Origin: Streptomyces asoensis
GTDB lineage: Bacteria > Actinomycetota > Actinomycetes > Streptomycetales > Streptomycetaceae
Reading direction: 5' to 3'
Assembly (NCBI RefSeq): GCF_013085465.1
Contig: NZ_CP049838.1
Span: forward strand, 7,812,001 to 7,876,000
DNA length: 64,000 nucleotides
A program made the position numbers and the translations under genes. Positions 53,443 to 62,001 of the stretch are shown here, one piece after another. The notes beneath the pieces are model-generated. The model had not been told where the DNA came from. It saw only the letters and a list, made by a program, of their open reading frames with translations, and ran no database searches. The first letter of the stretch is position 1. Each line of letters begins with the position of its first letter.

Positions 53443-54822
53443 ATGGCAGCAGATCGGCGCACCGTCATCGAGAACTGTTCGATCGCGACCGTCGACGCTC
53501 GGGACACCGAGTACGCAAACGGTCACGTCGTGCTCGCCGGCAACCGGATCGAGTCGCTCGGCGCGGGCAGGGCCCCGGACGGCCTGGAGAACGTCGAGCG
53601 CCGCATCGACGCCACCGGGCACCTGGTCACCCCGGGCCTGGTCAACACCCACCACCACTTCTACCAGTGGATCACCCGGGGCCTGGCGACCGACCACAAC
53701 CTCTTCGACTGGCTCGTCGCCCTCTACCCCACCTGGGCGCGCATCGACGAGCAGATGGTCCGCGCGGCCGCCCAGGGCTCCCTGGCGATGATGGCCCGCG
53801 GCGGCGTCACCACCGCCATGGACCACCACTACGTCTTCCCGAGGGGCTCCGGCGACCTGTCCGGCGCGATCATCGGCGCCGCCCGCGACATGGGCGTCCG
53901 CTTCACCCTCGCCCGCGGTTCCATGGACCGCAGCGAGAAGGACGGCGGTCTGCCCCCGGACTTCGCCGTCGAGACCCTGGAGGGCGCGCTCGCCGCCACC
54001 GAGGAGACCGTCGCACAGCACCATGACGCCTCCTTCGACGCGATGACCCAGGTCGCCGTCGCTCCCTGCTCGCCCTTCTCCGTCTCCACCGAACTGATGC
54101 GGCAGGGCGCCGAGTTGGCCCGTCGGCTCGGTGTGCGTCTGCACACCCACGGCTCGGAGACGGTCGAGGAGGAGAAGTTCTGCCACGAGCTGTTCGGCAT
54201 GGGCCCGACCGACTACTTCGAGTCCACCGGCTGGCTCGGCGAGGACGTGTGGATGGCGCACTGCGTCCACATGAACGACTCCGACATCGACGCCTTCGCC
54301 CGGACGGGCACGGGCGTCGCCCACTGCCCCTCCTCCAACGCCCGGCTGGCGGCCGGTATCGCCCGGGTCCCCGACATGCTGAAGGCCGGCGTCCCGGTCG
54401 GCCTCGGCGTCGACGGCACGGCCTCCAACGAGTCCGGCGAACTCCACACCGAGCTGCGCAACGCCCTGCTCATCAACCGCCTCGGCGCCCACCGCGAGGC
54501 CGCCCTGAACGCCCGTCAGGCGCTGCGGCTCGGCACCTACGGCGGCGCCCAGGTCCTGGGCCGCGCCTCGCAGATCGGCTCCCTGGAGCCGGGCAAGCTG
54601 GCGGACCTCGTGCTGTGGAAGCTGGACACCCTCGCCCACGCCTCCATCGCCGACCCGGTGACCGCCCTGGTCTTCGGCGCGGCCGCCCCCGTCACCGCCT
54701 CCTTCGTGAACGGCCGTCAGATCGTGCAGGACGGACGACTGTTGCACGCCGACGAGGACGCGATCGCCCGTTCGACGCGGGAAGAGGCGCAGCGACTGGC
54801 GCGCATCGCCGCACAGGGCTGA
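53443..54822 (+). CDS. 8-oxoguanine deaminase-like amidohydrolase
   Basis: A 459-aa amidohydrolase of the TrzN/AtzB/guanine deaminase branch. Metal ligands: H-x-H in VNTHHHFYQW (about 67), the His in LHTHGSETVEEE, the His in MAHCVHMND, and the Asp in GVDGTASNESGEL. The pattern is that of enzymes annotated as 8-oxoguanine deaminase, which convert 8-oxoguanine to urate; this fits the adjacent uricase. Guanine deamination to xanthine is the main alternative. The ATG has AAAGGACGACACC before it. Confidence 0.85.
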   Translation: MAADRRTVIENCSIATVDARDTEYANGHVVLAGNRIESLGAGRAPDGLENVERRIDATGHLVTPGLVNTHHHFYQWITRGLATDHNLFDWLVALYPTWARIDEQMVRAAAQGSLAMMARGGVTTAMDHHYVFPRGSGDLSGAIIGAARDMGVRFTLARGSMDRSEKDGGLPPDFAVETLEGALAATEETVAQHHDASFDAMTQVAVAPCSPFSVSTELMRQGAELARRLGVRLHTHGSETVEEEKFCHELFGMGPTDYFESTGWLGEDVWMAHCVHMNDSDIDAFARTGTGVAHCPSSNARLAAGIARVPDMLKAGVPVGLGVDGTASNESGELHTELRNALLINRLGAHREAALNARQALRLGTYGGAQVLGRASQIGSLEPGKLADLVLWKLDTLAHASIADPVTALVFGAAAPVTASFVNGRQIVQDGRLLHADEDAIARSTREEAQRLARIAAQG

Positions 54823-54869
54823 ACCCGCCTGCTCTCCGTAAGGGACTCGGTCCCTGCGGGCACCGAACT

Positions 54870-54897
54870 CCGGTCGAGGGGGACGGCCCTCGACCGG
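54870..54897 (+). terminator. Terminator after the deaminase gene (first hairpin)
   Basis: CCGGTCGAGGG (54870-54880) pairs perfectly with CCCTCGACCGG (54887-54897) around a 6-base loop, 48 bp after the stop. Confidence 0.78.
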
Positions 54898-54906
54898 TAG
54901 CCGTGG

Positions 54907-54937
54907 CCGGGGCGCGCGTGGAACGCGCGTGCCCCGG
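54907..54937 (+). terminator. Terminator after the deaminase gene (second hairpin)
   Basis: CCGGGGC/GCCCCGG and GCGCGT/ACGCGC form a 13-bp stem with a two-base bulge directly after the first hairpin. Together they separate the deaminase from the permease promoter region. Confidence 0.7.
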
Positions 54938-54955
54938 AACGGTTCCCCACCGTCC

Positions 54956-55023
54956 CCGTTTCCAAGTACCTCCCGTTTCCAAGTACCTCCCGTTTTCGGG
55001 TACTTACCGTTTCCAGGTACTTC
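54956..55023. repeat. Four 17-bp direct repeats before the urate permease gene
   Basis: Four abutting units of CCGTTTCCAAGTACCTC occupy exactly 68 bp; units 1 and 2 are identical, 3 and 4 differ at five and three positions. They end 70 bp before the permease GTG, so they lie in its promoter or leader and could be iterated protein-binding sites. Confidence 0.85.
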
Positions 55024-55093
55024 CAGCACCGCCGCACCACCTCCCTGACACCCGCGTCAGAGCCGACGTGTACCCGACCGGAGGAGAGCCGCC

Positions 55094-56491
55094 GTGTCCC
55101 CGCATGCAGTCGACCACCCCGTCGACGAGAAACTTCCCGCACTGAGAATGGCGACGAGCGGCCTCCAGCACGTGGCCGCCATGTACGCGGGAGTCGTCGC
55201 CCCGCCCCTGATCGTCGGCGCGGCCGTAGGCCTCACCGGTACCGAACTCACCTTCCTCACCGGCGCCTGCCTGTTCACGGCCGGTCTCGCCACCTTCCTC
55301 CAGACGCTGGGCGTCTGGAAGATCGGCGCCCGCCTTCCCTTCGTCAACGGTGTCACCTTCGCCGGGGTCGCCCCCATGACGGCGATCGTGGCCTCCACCG
55401 ACGACAAGCGGGACGCCCTGCCCGTCATCTTCGGCGCGGTGATCGTCGCCGGTCTGCTGGGCTTTCTGGCCGCGCCCGTCTTCTGCAAGGCGGTCCGCTT
55501 CTTCCCGCCGGTCGTCACCGGGACGGTGATCACCCTGATCGGCGTCTCCCTGCTCCCCGTCGCCTTCGGCTGGGCGCAGGGTCCCGACCCCGCGGCAGCG
55601 GACTACGGTTCGACGACGAACCTGGGCCTGGCGGCGGCGACCCTCCTGATCGTGTTGCTCCTGCGCCGCTTCACGCGCGGCTTCGTCAAGCAGATCGCCG
55701 TACTGCTCGGGCTGCTCGCCGGCACGCTCGTCGCGATCCCCTTCGGCGTCACGGACTTCGGCCCGGTGGCCGACGCGGACGTCATCGGCTTCCCCACCCC
55801 GTTCCACTTCGGCGCCCCGCAGTTCCAGCTCGCGGCGATCCTGTCGATGTGCGTGGTGATGGTGGTCTCGATGACCGAATCCACCGCGGACATGCTGGCG
55901 TTGGGCGAGATCGTCGAACGCCCGGCGGACGAGCGGACCATCGCGGCCGGCCTGCGCGCCGACACCCTGGGCTCTGCGCTCAGCCCCGTCTTCAACGGCT
56001 TCATGTGCAGCGCCTTCGCCCAGAACATCGGGCTTGTCGCGATGACGAGGATCCGCAGCCGCTATGTCGTCGCCACCGGCGGCGGCTTCCTCGTCCTGAT
56101 GGGCCTGTGTCCGATGGCCGCCTCGCTCATCGCCGTCGTACCCCGTCCGGTCCTCGGCGGCGCCGGCGTCGTCCTGTTCGGGTCGGTCGCCGCCAGCGGC
56201 ATCCAGACCCTGGTCCGGGCCGGCCTGGAGAAGGACAACAACGTCCTGATCGTCGCCGTCTCCCTGGCCGTCGGCATCATCCCGATCACCGCGCCGGAGT
56301 TCTACCACGCCTTCCCGGAGACGGCGAAGATCGTCCTGGACTCGGGCATCTCCACGGGCTGCCTGGCCGCCGTCCTGCTCAACCTGGTCTTCAACCACGT
56401 CGGCCAGGGGCGGAACGCGGCGGACGTGACCCACCCGATGGAGGCGGGGGAGGAGATCACCGGGGCGTCCCGGGCCCCGGCCACGCCATGA
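55094..56491 (+). CDS. NCS2 family urate/xanthine permease
   Basis: A 465-aa permease with about 12-14 helices, of the nucleobase:cation symporter-2 group that includes bacterial urate and xanthine transporters. Motifs: GLQHVAAMYAGVVAPPLIVG, TESTADMLALGEIV, and FNGFMCSAFAQNIGLVAMTR (QN-x-G signature). The context of uricase genes favours urate. The GTG start has GGAGGAGAG upstream. The last 35 bp overlap the convergent exonuclease-like gene. Confidence 0.88.
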   Translation: MSPHAVDHPVDEKLPALRMATSGLQHVAAMYAGVVAPPLIVGAAVGLTGTELTFLTGACLFTAGLATFLQTLGVWKIGARLPFVNGVTFAGVAPMTAIVASTDDKRDALPVIFGAVIVAGLLGFLAAPVFCKAVRFFPPVVTGTVITLIGVSLLPVAFGWAQGPDPAAADYGSTTNLGLAAATLLIVLLLRRFTRGFVKQIAVLLGLLAGTLVAIPFGVTDFGPVADADVIGFPTPFHFGAPQFQLAAILSMCVVMVVSMTESTADMLALGEIVERPADERTIAAGLRADTLGSALSPVFNGFMCSAFAQNIGLVAMTRIRSRYVVATGGGFLVLMGLCPMAASLIAVVPRPVLGGAGVVLFGSVAASGIQTLVRAGLEKDNNVLIVAVSLAVGIIPITAPEFYHAFPETAKIVLDSGISTGCLAAVLLNLVFNHVGQGRNAADVTHPMEAGEEITGASRAPATP

Positions 56492-57059
56492 GGTTCGCGA
56501 GCAACTCGGCCTGCTCGACGGCGTCGTCCAGCGCGTGGTGCGTGTGAGGACGCCTCGACAGCAGGTGGGCCGGCATCGTCCGCTTCGCCACCGCCCGCAG
56601 CGGCAGCCCCGCCTTGGTGGCGTACAGCGTCTTCATGTCGAGGCAGCCGGAGTGCCCGAAGGGGCTCTCGCCGGTGAAGCGGATCAGGTACCAGTACAGG
56701 AACGTCCAGTCGTACGACGCCGGATAGCCGCACATCACCGGCTGCGCGTCGCCGCTCACCTCGCGCACCCAGCGGGTGAACCGGGCCAGCGCCAGGGCGG
56801 GTTCGAGACCCTCCACGACCAGACGATCCCGGTCGAGCCCGCTCACGACCAGCGCCTCGGGGACGAACTCGTCGCTGATCGGCCGCAGTTCACAGTAGAA
56901 GGTCTGCCGGGTGGCGTCGGCCGCGGTGAACCCGTCGGCGTCCTGCCGCCCCGCGACCGCCGCGCCCAGGCTCAGCAACGAGTACGGTCCCGGGATCGGG
57001 CCGTCCGCCTCGACGTCGACGGAGATGTAGAGGCTGGGTTTCACGCGTCGTGCGGACAT
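56457..57059 (-). CDS. DEDD-type 3'-5' exonuclease-like protein
   Basis: A 200-aa protein of the ribonuclease H-like/DnaQ superfamily. The first acidic motif is YISVDVEADGP (11-21), the second Asp is in PASYDWTFLYW (about 113), and HTHHALDDAVEQAELL (about 170) carries the last His-x4-Asp pair. The metal-binding residues look intact, so exonuclease activity is plausible. ATG at 57059 was chosen as the start of the homologous region. The 3' end overlaps the permease gene by 35 bp. Confidence 0.78.
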   Translation of the reverse strand: MSARRVKPSLYISVDVEADGPIPGPYSLLSLGAAVAGRQDADGFTAADATRQTFYCELRPISDEFVPEALVVSGLDRDRLVVEGLEPALALARFTRWVREVSGDAQPVMCGYPASYDWTFLYWYLIRFTGESPFGHSGCLDMKTLYATKAGLPLRAVAKRTMPAHLLSRRPHTHHALDDAVEQAELLANLMAWPGPGTPR

Positions 57060-57103
57060 GGGACCGGAGCATCGCAGGTCCGCACGGCTCCCCGCATCCG
57101 AAT

Positions 57104-57922
57104 TCAGCGCTGCCGGAGCGTCTGGCAGGGGGTGGCCCGGGGCAGCCGCCCGGTGAAGAACGCCTGTGGCGGGACACCCATCAGGGTGCGGAAGTCGGCC
57201 GTCATGTGCGACTGGTCGTAGTAGCCGGTGGCGGCGGCGAGCTCGGCCCACGGGGCGGATGCCGCGTGCGTGAGGATGTGGCGCAGCCGGTCGATACGGG
57301 CGTAGTGCTTGGGGGAGACGCCCACGCCCTCGGCGAACAGGTTGCGCAACTGGCGCTCGCTGACGGCGAGTTCCCGGGCCACGTCGCGCACGGCGGAGGG
57401 GGTGCGGTACGGGCGGGTGGACAGGGCGTCGACGGCGGCCCGCAACAGCCGTTCGCGCGAGCCGTCCCCGGCGGGCGGGAGCAGGTCCGCCAGACGTGCC
57501 GTGATCCCGTCCCGCTCGACCCCGGTCAGCTCGCGGGCGAGGCGCCGGGCCGTGCCGGCCGGCAGGTCGCCGAGCGGGACCACCCGGCCGACGAGGTCCA
57601 CCGCCGGAACGCCGAACAGCGGGCCCACCGCCCCTGGCTCCAGGCGCAGTTGGACACATGACACCGATCGCTTGTGCTGGTCCGTGTGGTACGAGGCACG
57701 GGTGCGCGGGCCCACCACCAGGGTGTCGCGGCGCCCGTTCGCCTCCTCCCGGACGACCACCTTCGTGTCCGTGTCCGGCACGTGCGCGAAGGCGTCGTCG
57801 AAGGGGCCGTCGACCGTGACCGCCCCGATGCCGGTGAACCAGGGGCGCAACGCGGAGGGGACGGGCAGGGCCCGCTCGGACGGGGGCGGCGGATCTGCCG
57901 GAACCGTGGGGCTGTTCGTCAC
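57104..57922 (-). CDS. AraC family transcriptional regulator
   Basis: A 272-aa regulator. The N-terminal ligand domain of the DUF6597 type begins RPWFTGIGAVTVDGPFDD, and the C-terminal AraC double helix-turn-helix covers about 165-260 (VRDVARELAVSERQLRNLFA, ELAAATGYYDQSHMTADFR). It is divergent from the NmrA-like gene with 96 bp between starts and probably regulates it. GTG at 57922 with GGAGGC directly before it is the likely start. Confidence 0.85.
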   Translation of the reverse strand: MTNSPTVPADPPPPSERALPVPSALRPWFTGIGAVTVDGPFDDAFAHVPDTDTKVVVREEANGRRDTLVVGPRTRASYHTDQHKRSVSCVQLRLEPGAVGPLFGVPAVDLVGRVVPLGDLPAGTARRLARELTGVERDGITARLADLLPPAGDGSRERLLRAAVDALSTRPYRTPSAVRDVARELAVSERQLRNLFAEGVGVSPKHYARIDRLRHILTHAASAPWAELAAATGYYDQSHMTADFRTLMGVPPQAFFTGRLPRATPCQTLRQR

Positions 57923-58018
57923 GCCTCCACGGTAAGCGCGTCCCGGGTTCCTCCGGGCGGCCGAAGCGTGCCGGAATTTCCTAGAGACGCGGCCGGGGCG
58001 GACGTCAGCGTGGTCGAC

Positions 58019-58870
58019 ATGATTCTTGTGACCGGTGCCACGGGCACCATCGGCAGCGAACTCGTACGACACCTGGCCGCGCGCGGCGAGAAGGTGCGGG
58101 CCCTGACCCGCGACCCGGCGAGGGCGCGGGTGCCTTCGGAGGTCGAGGTGGCACGTGGGGACTATCTCGACCGGTCCTCCCTGGAGGCGGCGATGTCGGG
58201 AGTGACGGCAGCCTTCCTGGTGGGGCTGCCCGGACCGTCCGTGCAGCACGACGGCGTCCTGGTGGCGGCGGCGCGGGCCGCGGGCGTGGGGCGGCTGGTC
58301 AAGCTGTCAGCGATCGCCACCGGGGATCCCGAGGTGGGCCCGAGTGGGGAGTGGCATGTCGCCGGCGAGCGGGCCGTCCGGGAGAGCGGGGCACAGTGGG
58401 TGGTGCTCCGGCCCTCCTCCTTCGCCTCGAACACGCTCGGCTGGGCGCGGTCGATCGGCGCCGGCGAGCCGGTGCCGAACCTGAGCGGCGACGGGCTCCA
58501 GGGCGTCGTCGACCCGCGGGACGTGTCCGAGGCGGCGGCCGCGGTCCTTCTCGACGAGCGGTGGGTGGGGCGGACGTACACGCTGACCGGACCCGAGACC
58601 ATCAGCGTCCCCGGCCAGGCCGCCGTACTCGCGGATGTCCTCGGCCGGCCGGTGACGACACACGACCTCGCCCCGGACGAGGTGCGCGAGCACCTTCTCG
58701 GCTGGGGGCAGGACGAGGCCGTCGCGGACGGAATCGCGCGGGGCTCCGCGTACGTCCGCCGAGGCGGGAACGCCGTCGTCACCGAGGACGTGCGGGAACT
58801 GCTGGGTCGTCCGGCGCGGACGTATCGCGCATGGGCGCGGGACCACCGGGAGGCCTTCGACACGGCATGA
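58019..58870 (+). CDS. NmrA-like NAD(P)-binding oxidoreductase
   Basis: A 283-aa atypical short-chain dehydrogenase. The cofactor motif is MILVTGATGTIGSELVRHLA (1-20). No Tyr-x3-Lys catalytic pair is visible, as in NmrA-type proteins that act as redox sensors or quinone reductases. The ATG at 58019 begins the Rossmann strand; a GTG three codons earlier is possible. Its partner is the divergent AraC regulator. Confidence 0.83.
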   Translation: MILVTGATGTIGSELVRHLAARGEKVRALTRDPARARVPSEVEVARGDYLDRSSLEAAMSGVTAAFLVGLPGPSVQHDGVLVAAARAAGVGRLVKLSAIATGDPEVGPSGEWHVAGERAVRESGAQWVVLRPSSFASNTLGWARSIGAGEPVPNLSGDGLQGVVDPRDVSEAAAAVLLDERWVGRTYTLTGPETISVPGQAAVLADVLGRPVTTHDLAPDEVREHLLGWGQDEAVADGIARGSAYVRRGGNAVVTEDVRELLGRPARTYRAWARDHREAFDTA

Positions 58871-58949
58871 GAGAGCGGGGCGCCCAAGCGACCGGGCTCC
58901 CCGCCCGGCCGCCGACCCGCCCCACTGTGCCCCCGCCCCGCCGCCCGCC

Positions 58950-59530
58950 TTGCTGGGTCTTCGCCCTGCCGACCGCCCGCCTCGCTGGGGCATTGCTGCG
59001 CTGGGCCTCGCCCCGGTCCGCCCCCGCCTTGCTGGGTCTTTGCCCTGCCGGCCGCCCGCCTCGCTGGGGCATTGCTGCGCTGGGCCTCGCCCCGGTCCGC
59101 CCCCGCCTTGCTGGGTCTTCGCCCTGCCGGCCGCCCGCCTCGCTGGGGCATTGCTGCGCTGGGCCTCGCCCCGGTCCGCCCCCGCCTTGCTGGGTCTTTG
59201 CCCTGCCGGCCGCCCGCCTCGCTGGGGCATTGCTGCGCTGGGCCTCGCCCCGGTCCGCCCCCGCCTTGCTGGGTCTTCGCCCTGCCGGCCGCCCGCCTCG
59301 CTGGGGCATTGCTGCGCTGGGCCTCTGCCCCGCCACGCCGCCCGCCTTGCTGGGTCTTAGCACCGCCGCCCGCCCCGGGGGGTCTTTGCTACGGCCGGGC
59401 GCCCGCCTCGCTGAGCCTTCGCCCCGGTGGGCCTCTGCCCCCGGTCTGTGTCCGCCTCGCTGGGCCTTTGCTGCGCTGGGCCTTCGCTCCGTTGGGTCTC
59501 CGCCCCCTCGGCCCCCCGCGGCCCCCGTCC
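58950..59530. repeat. 79-bp tandem minisatellite
   Basis: Five nearly identical 79-bp units start at 58950, 59029, 59108, 59187 and 59266, followed by shorter, degraded copies to about 59530. The units alternate between CTTCG and CTTTG at the same position (C, T, C, T, C), which suggests that pairs of units were duplicated as 158-bp blocks. The length is not a multiple of three, and both strands stay open in several frames. It fills the gap between convergent genes ending at 58870 and 59534. Confidence 0.93.
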
Positions 59531-59533
59531 CTC

Positions 59534-61021
59534 TCAGCCCCCGTCCCTCTCAGCCTCGTCTCTCTCCTGGTGGCTCGTTCGGAGGGTTGCTGTTGCTAGT
59601 GCCAGGGCTGTCAGCGCGATCAGCGAAGCCACTCGGAACGCCAGCTGGTAGCCCTCTGCTGTGGCCGGCAGCAGATGTGTGCCCTCGCCCAGCAGGTCGT
59701 CCGTGTGGCTCGCGGCCAGGGTCGACAGGACCGCGAGGCCGAGTGAACCGCCCACCACCTGTGTGGTGTTGAAGAGACCGGAGGCCAGGCCGCCGTCCTC
59801 CTCCCGGGCTCCCGACATGGCCAGTCCGGTCAGTGCGGGCATCGCGGCGGCGAAACCGGCGGCCATCAGCAGCATGGGCGGGAGGAAGTCGGCGGCGTAG
59901 GAGCCGTCGGCCGGTGCGCGGCTCAGCAGCGCCATTCCGGCGGTGATCAGCACCAGACCGGCCAGCAGGACGCGGTACGGGCCGAAGCGGCCGATGGTCC
60001 GTGCGGACAGGACCAGCATCAGCAGACCGATCGCGACCGGCGCGGGCAGGAACGCCGTACCGGTCGCCAACTCGCTGTACCCGAGGACGCGTTGCACATA
60101 CAGCGCGCCGATGAACTGGAAGCCGTACATCGTCGCGATCATCAGCACCTGGACGGCGTTCGCCCCGCTGAGCAGCCGGGAGCCGAACAGCCGCAGACGC
60201 AGCAGCGGGCGCGCGGCCCGGGCCTGGCGCAGGACGAACCCCGTGAACAGGGCCGCGGCGAGCAGGGCCAGGAGCGCGGTGGCGGTACCGTCGCGGTCGC
60301 CGGCGCCGACGATGACGTACACGGTCAGCATGAGCGCGCTCGTGACCAGGGCCGCGCCCGGATAGTCGGCGCCCTTGCCGAGCCCGGCGCCGTTCTCCGG
60401 CGCGAGGACGCGGACGGCCGCGAGCCAGGCCACGATGCCGATCGGCAGGTTGATGAGGAAGATCCAGTGCCAGTTGACGAGTTGGGTGAGCGCCCCGCCC
60501 AGGAACGTGCCCAGCGCGCCGCCCGCAGCGCCGACCGCGCTGAACACCGCGATGGCGCGGGCCTGTTCACGCGGCTCGGGGAAGAGCGTCACGAGCATGC
60601 CCAGGACCACCGCCGAGGTCATCGCCCCGCCGACCCCCTGTAGGGCACGCGCCGCGACGAGCATCCCCTGGCTGTCGGCGACCCCGCACAGCACGGACGC
60701 CGCGGTGAACACCGCGAGGCCCGCCGTGAACATCCGCTTGCGTCCCACCAGGTCGCCGAGCCGGCCGACCAGCAGGAGCAGACCGCCGAAGGGGATGAGG
60801 TAGGCGTTGACGACCCAGGCCAGACCCGGGCCGCTGAACCCGAGGTCGCTCTGGATGGCGGGCATCGCCACGGTGACGATGTTGCCGTCGAGGATCGTCA
60901 TCAGGGTTCCCGCGCACAGGACGACGAGGGACGCCCAGCGGGAGTACGTTCGTTTGAATGCCGATGGGTGTGTCGGCGTCGGCGTCGGTGGCGATGTCGG
61001 GGACTCGGCGATGGCCGTCAT
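59534..61021 (-). CDS. MFS multidrug transporter (DHA2/EmrB-QacA type)
   Basis: A 495-aa exporter with about 14 hydrophobic segments. Motifs: LCAGTLMTILDGNIVTVAMP (helix 1 motif D1), GRLGDLVGRKRMF (motif A), and ARALQGVGGAMTSAVVLGML with motif B/C character. Such pumps export drugs or metabolites. It is divergent from an HxlR regulator with 101 bp between starts, the usual arrangement for a self-regulated efflux system. ATG at 61021 has GGAGGCC upstream. Confidence 0.88.
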   Translation of the reverse strand: MTAIAESPTSPPTPTPTHPSAFKRTYSRWASLVVLCAGTLMTILDGNIVTVAMPAIQSDLGFSGPGLAWVVNAYLIPFGGLLLLVGRLGDLVGRKRMFTAGLAVFTAASVLCGVADSQGMLVAARALQGVGGAMTSAVVLGMLVTLFPEPREQARAIAVFSAVGAAGGALGTFLGGALTQLVNWHWIFLINLPIGIVAWLAAVRVLAPENGAGLGKGADYPGAALVTSALMLTVYVIVGAGDRDGTATALLALLAAALFTGFVLRQARAARPLLRLRLFGSRLLSGANAVQVLMIATMYGFQFIGALYVQRVLGYSELATGTAFLPAPVAIGLLMLVLSARTIGRFGPYRVLLAGLVLITAGMALLSRAPADGSYAADFLPPMLLMAAGFAAAMPALTGLAMSGAREEDGGLASGLFNTTQVVGGSLGLAVLSTLAASHTDDLLGEGTHLLPATAEGYQLAFRVASLIALTALALATATLRTSHQERDEAERDGG

Positions 61022-61122
61022 GGCGGCGTGGCCTCCACATTCTCCAGGGGAACCCTTGGTGCACGACTTGTAACGGGGACCATCGTGGATAACCATGGAG
61101 AACGGCATAAGGAGGCACTTCG
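61022..61122. promoter_or_regulatory. Divergent MFS/HxlR promoter region
   Basis: A relatively AT-rich 101-bp segment between the two divergent starts. It contains TTGTAACGGGG and GTGGATAACC but no perfect dyad. It must hold both promoters and probably the HxlR operator. Confidence 0.4.
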
Positions 61123-61518
61123 ATGTCCCAGGGGAACACCGGTGTTACCTCGCAGGTCGTGAACGCGCACGCCTGCCCGGTGCGAGAAGTTCTTGACAGG
61201 GTCTCGGGCAAGTGGAGCGTGCAGATCCTCGTCGCGGCGGCGCACGGCCCCATCCGTTTCACGGAGCTGGAGCGCAGCATCGAGGGCATCAGCCGCCGTA
61301 TGCTGACGCTCACCCTGCGCAACCTGGAGCGCGACGGGCTTGTCACCCGCACGGTTCATCCGACGGTGCCGCCCAAGGTCGAGTACGAACTGACCCCGGT
61401 GGCACAGGAGTTGCACGAGACCCTGCAACGTCTGACGAACTGGGCCGAGCGCAACAGGGTCTATATCGCCGAGGCGCGGGCGGCCTACGACACCGAGCGG
61501 GAGACGGAGCCGGTGTGA
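61123..61518 (+). CDS. HxlR family transcriptional regulator
   Basis: A 131-aa winged-helix protein. The family signature is complete: CPVREVLDRVSGKWSVQILV (18-37), GPIRFTELERSIEGISRRML, LTLRNLERDGLVTRTVHP and PPKVEYELTPVAQEL. One Cys (C18) lies at the position used by some HxlR proteins for redox or electrophile sensing. It probably represses the divergent efflux gene and is released by an electrophile or quinone. Confidence 0.9.
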   Translation: MSQGNTGVTSQVVNAHACPVREVLDRVSGKWSVQILVAAAHGPIRFTELERSIEGISRRMLTLTLRNLERDGLVTRTVHPTVPPKVEYELTPVAQELHETLQRLTNWAERNRVYIAEARAAYDTERETEPV

Positions 61519-61519
61519 A

Positions 61520-61942
61520 TCACAGCCCGAACAGGCCCGGATCCGCGGCCAGTTCCTTGAAGTAGGCCGTCGGGTCGGCGACCATCCGGCGTTCCTCGAG
61601 GTCCAGCAGTCCGCCGACCGAGGTGAGTTCGGCGGACACCGTGCCGTCCGCCTTGCGGATGGTCTGCCGGATCCGGAAGGTCTTGCCGCCGCCCCACTCG
61701 AAGACGCAGGTCACGTCGACCTCGTCGCCCGCCAGCAGTTCGCGCTGGTAGCGGATGGTCGTCTCCAGGGCGACCGGGCCCACCCCCTTGGAGAGCAGGC
61801 CGGCCTGGGTGATGCCCGCGGCCTGGAGCAGTGACCAGCGGGCGTGTTCCGCGTAGTTGATGTACACGCTCTGGTTGAGGTGCCCCTGCACGTCGGTCTC
61901 GTATCCGCGTACGGTGATCCGGACGGAGAACGGCTCGCTCAC
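61520..61942 (-). CDS. Hotdog-fold acyl-CoA thioesterase
   Basis: A 140-aa 4HBT-family protein. The start RITVRGYETDVQGHLNQSVY has the Asp-x3-His-x2-Asn active-site pattern, followed by ARWSLLQAAGI and ELLAGDEVDVTCVFEWGGG. It hydrolyses thioesters; the acyl group is unknown. The GTG start has AAGGGGACACC upstream. Its stop is one base after the HxlR stop of the opposite strand. Confidence 0.85.
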   Translation of the reverse strand: MSEPFSVRITVRGYETDVQGHLNQSVYINYAEHARWSLLQAAGITQAGLLSKGVGPVALETTIRYQRELLAGDEVDVTCVFEWGGGKTFRIRQTIRKADGTVSAELTSVGGLLDLEERRMVADPTAYFKELAADPGLFGL

Positions 61943-62001
61943 GGTGTCCCCTTCTCGCTTTCTCGGTGTCGGTGCCCTGCCCGTCGATCTTGGCATGTCC
62001 C

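Noticed and set aside
54956..55023. Plasmid-type replication origin (iterons)
   Set aside because: No replication initiator gene or AT-rich region is present; the repeats sit directly before a permease gene.
58950..59530. CRISPR array
   Set aside because: The units are directly adjacent with no unique spacers, and no cas genes are near.
58351..59772. 473-codon ORF through the 79-bp repeats, and several minus-strand ORFs there
   Set aside because: They exist because the repeat lacks stops; the frame changes from unit to unit and there is no family signal.
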